Shown: in pieces, positions 62,220-64,000 of the stretch | Layout: every line of letters starts with the position of its first letter | Position numbering within the stretch: position 1 is the stretch's first letter | Source: Methanofollis tationis | Lineage (GTDB): Archaea > Halobacteriota > Methanomicrobia > Methanomicrobiales > Methanofollaceae | Direction: 5' to 3' | DNA: 64,000 bases | NCBI RefSeq assembly: GCF_013377755.1 | Contig: NZ_JABXWR010000001.1 | Location: 1,189,104-1,253,103, forward strand | Position numbers and translations under genes: made by a program | The notes under the pieces: model-generated | The model's input: only the letters and a program-made list of their open reading frames with translations | Told to the model about the DNA's origin: nothing | The model's database searches: none

Positions 62220-63230
62220 ATGGCGTGTACGATTATTGTCGGCGGATTTTTCGGGGATGAGGGAAAAGGCAAGATTGTGGCCCATATTGCCCACCAGGAC
62301 CACACATCGATCATCTCCCGGGGCGGCGTGGGCCCGAACGCCGGACACACGGTGATGGTCGGCGACAAAAACTATGGCGTGCGGATGATCCCGTCCGGGT
62401 TCGTCTACCCGGATGCGCGACTCTGCATCGGCAGCGGCGTCCTGGTGGACCCGCGGGTCTTCCTCCGCGAGGTCGAACTCCTGGACGTCGGCGGCAGGAT
62501 CTTTGTGGACGGGCGCTGCGGCGTGATCGAGGAGGAGCATATCGCCCGTGACAAGGCGAGCGACCACCTCTCGAAGAAGATCGGGTCCACCGGGACCGGG
62601 TGCGGCCCGGCGAACTCAGACCGCGTCCTCCGCACCTCCAGGCAGGCAAAGGACGTCCCTGAACTCGCCCCCTACATCATCGACGTCGCCGCCGAAGTGA
62701 ACGCGGCGATCGACCGCGGCGAGAACGTCCTCCTCGAGGGGACGCAGGGTTTCGGGATCTCTCTGTATTACGGGACCTATCCCTTCGTGACGAGCAAGGA
62801 CACCTCGGCCTCGCAGATCGCCGCGGACAACGGCGTGGGCCCGACCAGGATCGACGACGTCGTCGTCGTCTTCAAGGCATACCCGACCAGGGTCGGCGAG
62901 GGACCGTTCCAGACCGAGATGAATGCCGAGGCCTCCGACGCCCTCGGGTTCAAGGAGTTCGGCACCGTCACCCACCGCCAGCGGCGGATCGGCGGCTGGG
63001 ACGGCAAGATGGCCCGGTACTCGGCGATGATCAACGGCTGCACGATCGCGGCGATCACCGGGATCGACCACGTGGACCCGGCCTGTTTCGGCGCCACCTC
63101 GTACGACGGCCTGACCGAGAAGGCGATCGCCTTCCTCGAACAGGCCGAGAAGGACATCGGCGCCCCGATCGGTCTGATCTCCACGGGCCCCGAGCTCACC
63201 CAGATCATCGACCTGAGGGATGAACTGTGA
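62220..63230 (+). CDS. purA: Adenylosuccinate synthetase (archaeal short form)
   Basis: 336 aa. Joins aspartate to IMP with GTP, the first step from IMP to AMP. Seen: GTP loop GGFFGDEGKGKIVAHIA, IMP site GGVGPNAGHTVMVGDK, STGTGCGPANSDRVLRTS, GTQGFGISLYYGTYPFVTSK and the C-terminal STGPELTQII. It is about 100 residues shorter than bacterial PurA, normal for this archaeal branch. Its stop overlaps the GTG of the Trm112-like gene, starting an operon with it. Confidence 0.96.
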   Translation: MACTIIVGGFFGDEGKGKIVAHIAHQDHTSIISRGGVGPNAGHTVMVGDKNYGVRMIPSGFVYPDARLCIGSGVLVDPRVFLREVELLDVGGRIFVDGRCGVIEEEHIARDKASDHLSKKIGSTGTGCGPANSDRVLRTSRQAKDVPELAPYIIDVAAEVNAAIDRGENVLLEGTQGFGISLYYGTYPFVTSKDTSASQIAADNGVGPTRIDDVVVVFKAYPTRVGEGPFQTEMNAEASDALGFKEFGTVTHRQRRIGGWDGKMARYSAMINGCTIAAITGIDHVDPACFGATSYDGLTEKAIAFLEQAEKDIGAPIGLISTGPELTQIIDLRDEL

Positions 63231-63409
63231 GGCGTTCGCTCCTCGACATCCTCTGCTGTCCGGTCTGCAAGGGCGACCTCGACCTGCGCGTCGACGAGGA
63301 GACCGGCGACGATATCGTCGAGGGCTCGCTCTGGTGCGCCGCCTGCGGCGTCGCATACCCCATCAAGGAGGGCATACCAAACCTCCTCCCCCAGACCGAC
63401 AAGGACTAA
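63227..63409 (+). CDS. Trm112-like methyltransferase-activating zinc protein
   Basis: 60 aa: LLDILCCPVCKGDLDLRVDE then LWCAACGVAYPIKEGIPNLL, the four-Cys zinc-binding fold of Trm112/UPF0434. Archaeal Trm112 activates several RNA and protein methyltransferases. GTG 63227 overlaps the purA stop. Confidence 0.88.
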   Translation: MRRSLLDILCCPVCKGDLDLRVDEETGDDIVEGSLWCAACGVAYPIKEGIPNLLPQTDKD

Positions 63410-63413
63410 TACT

Positions 63414-63920
63414 ATGGATGTTCCCTGTGAGATCCGGTTCAATACACGCTCAATAAATTCGATCGACCTGCCCGAATCGGTCGAGGTCCATGCCGGGGAC
63501 ACCCTGGTCCTCAAACTGAAAAACGAGGGCTCGCCCCTCCATCTCACCCTTTCCACCGCCGACGCCGCGCGGTTCACCGATTTTTTCCATGAAAATCTCT
63601 ATCTTGAGCGTCTGGCAGACGTGCCGGTTGTCATCAGGGACGACGTCTTTCCGGGAATGTTTGCGATCACGGTGATCACCGGCTACGGCACGAACCGTTC
63701 GGGCCTGAAGGTCGCCGTCAGGGAGCGCCCGGCCCCGGTGGAAGAACCGCCGCAGCCGCTCCCCCCGCCCCCGCAGCTCCCGGTGGTGCCCTTCGCCATC
63801 GTCATCGTCGCCGCCCTCCTCTTTATCATCTACGTCGGCACCGGGGTCCTCCTCTTCGAGGCCGCAGCATTCGTCGTACTGATCCTCGGGGTGATTGCCG
63901 CATGGTTTTTGCGGCGCTGA
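63414..63920 (+). CDS. Membrane-anchored protein (DUF7524-like)
   Basis: 168 aa. N-terminal beta-sandwich-like domain (INSIDLPESVEVHAGDTLVL, HLTLSTADAARFTDFFHENL), a Pro-rich linker (about residues 105-122), then two C-terminal transmembrane segments (VPFAIVIVAALLFIIYVGTG, FEAAAFVVLILGVIAAWFL). The methanogen family is of unknown function. It overlaps the cbiB start by 19 nt. Confidence 0.7.
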   Translation: MDVPCEIRFNTRSINSIDLPESVEVHAGDTLVLKLKNEGSPLHLTLSTADAARFTDFFHENLYLERLADVPVVIRDDVFPGMFAITVITGYGTNRSGLKVAVRERPAPVEEPPQPLPPPPQLPVVPFAIVIVAALLFIIYVGTGVLLFEAAAFVVLILGVIAAWFLRR

Positions 63921-64000
63921 CCCTCGCCCTGGCGCTCGTCGTTGACCGGCTCTTCGGCGACCCGCGCACGCCCCTCCACCCGGTCGCCCTCTTCGGCAGG
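63902..64000 (+). CDS. cbiB: Adenosylcobinamide-phosphate synthase (3' end outside window)
   Basis: The first 33 codons, MVFAALTLALALVVDRLFGD then PRTPLHPVALFGR, are the hallmark N-terminus of CbiB/CobD, which attaches the aminopropanol arm in cobamide synthesis. The frame is open at the window edge. Confidence 0.85.
   Translation, partial: MVFAALTLALALVVDRLFGDPRTPLHPVALFGR

Overview
The window looks like chromosome of a high-GC methanogenic archaeon of the Methanomicrobiales (Methanoculleus/Methanofollis-like; this is inference from gene content, with no 16S in view). Supporting genes are Orc1/Cdc6 with origin recognition boxes, archaeal TyrS, Rio1, a KH protein, Hel308, Cgi121 of KEOPS, phosphorylating type II GAPDH, archaeal PurA and a FilR1-type regulator. 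TATA boxes lie about 25 nt ahead of several leaderless starts. No tRNA, rRNA or convincing full CRISPR array was found.

Layout. 1-6.97 kb: serpin, secreted C69 peptidase, zinc-ribbon protein, MarR regulator plus MATE exporter, ZIP transporter, ferritin-like Dps protein. 6.98-12.8 kb: mobile-element pile-up consisting of a solo TnpB element, a FilR1 regulator, an IS1634-like element with inverted ends, and IS256 copy A nested in a decayed transposase. 12.8-27.5 kb: lower-GC defence island, read as a type 4 BREX system: unknown 499-codon ORF, brxP (PAPS-reductase/DUF4007), brxC, pglZ, brxL, a 65-aa zinc protein and a cysteine desulfurase. brxP is split by IS256 copy B, which carries a perfect 8-bp target duplication; excision would restore an 815-aa frame. 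27.5-34.5 kb: accessory remnants (frameshifted AlbA_2/HATPase regulator, a winged-helix pair, a primase-helicase with two small genes, a Dam-type methylase).

34.6-43 kb: QueG-like Fe-S protein, a broken UraA/Nramp/5TMR membrane-protein chain, a polyphosphate cluster (HD, CHAD-phosphoesterase, Ppk1) and an acyltransferase. 43.1-48.7 kb: GAPDH, TyrS, Rio1, KH protein and Hel308, with an origin box in the hel308 leader. 48.9-55.5 kb: surface-glycan genes (flippase, FemAB-like transferase, LegB/LegC-like sugar genes, glycosyltransferase). 55.7-60.5 kb: Cgi121, MoaB and a chromosomal replication origin next to orc1/cdc6, with ORB boxes, eight 15-bp iterons and about 30 GATC sites in some 270 bp. 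60.6-64 kb: DUF4405 protein clipped by IS256 copy C, PurA, Trm112-like protein, a membrane-anchored protein and the start of CbiB.

The most notable signals are the insertion-silenced BREX-4 island with its own sulfur-donor gene, and the GATC-saturated origin in the same window as a Dam-type methylase.
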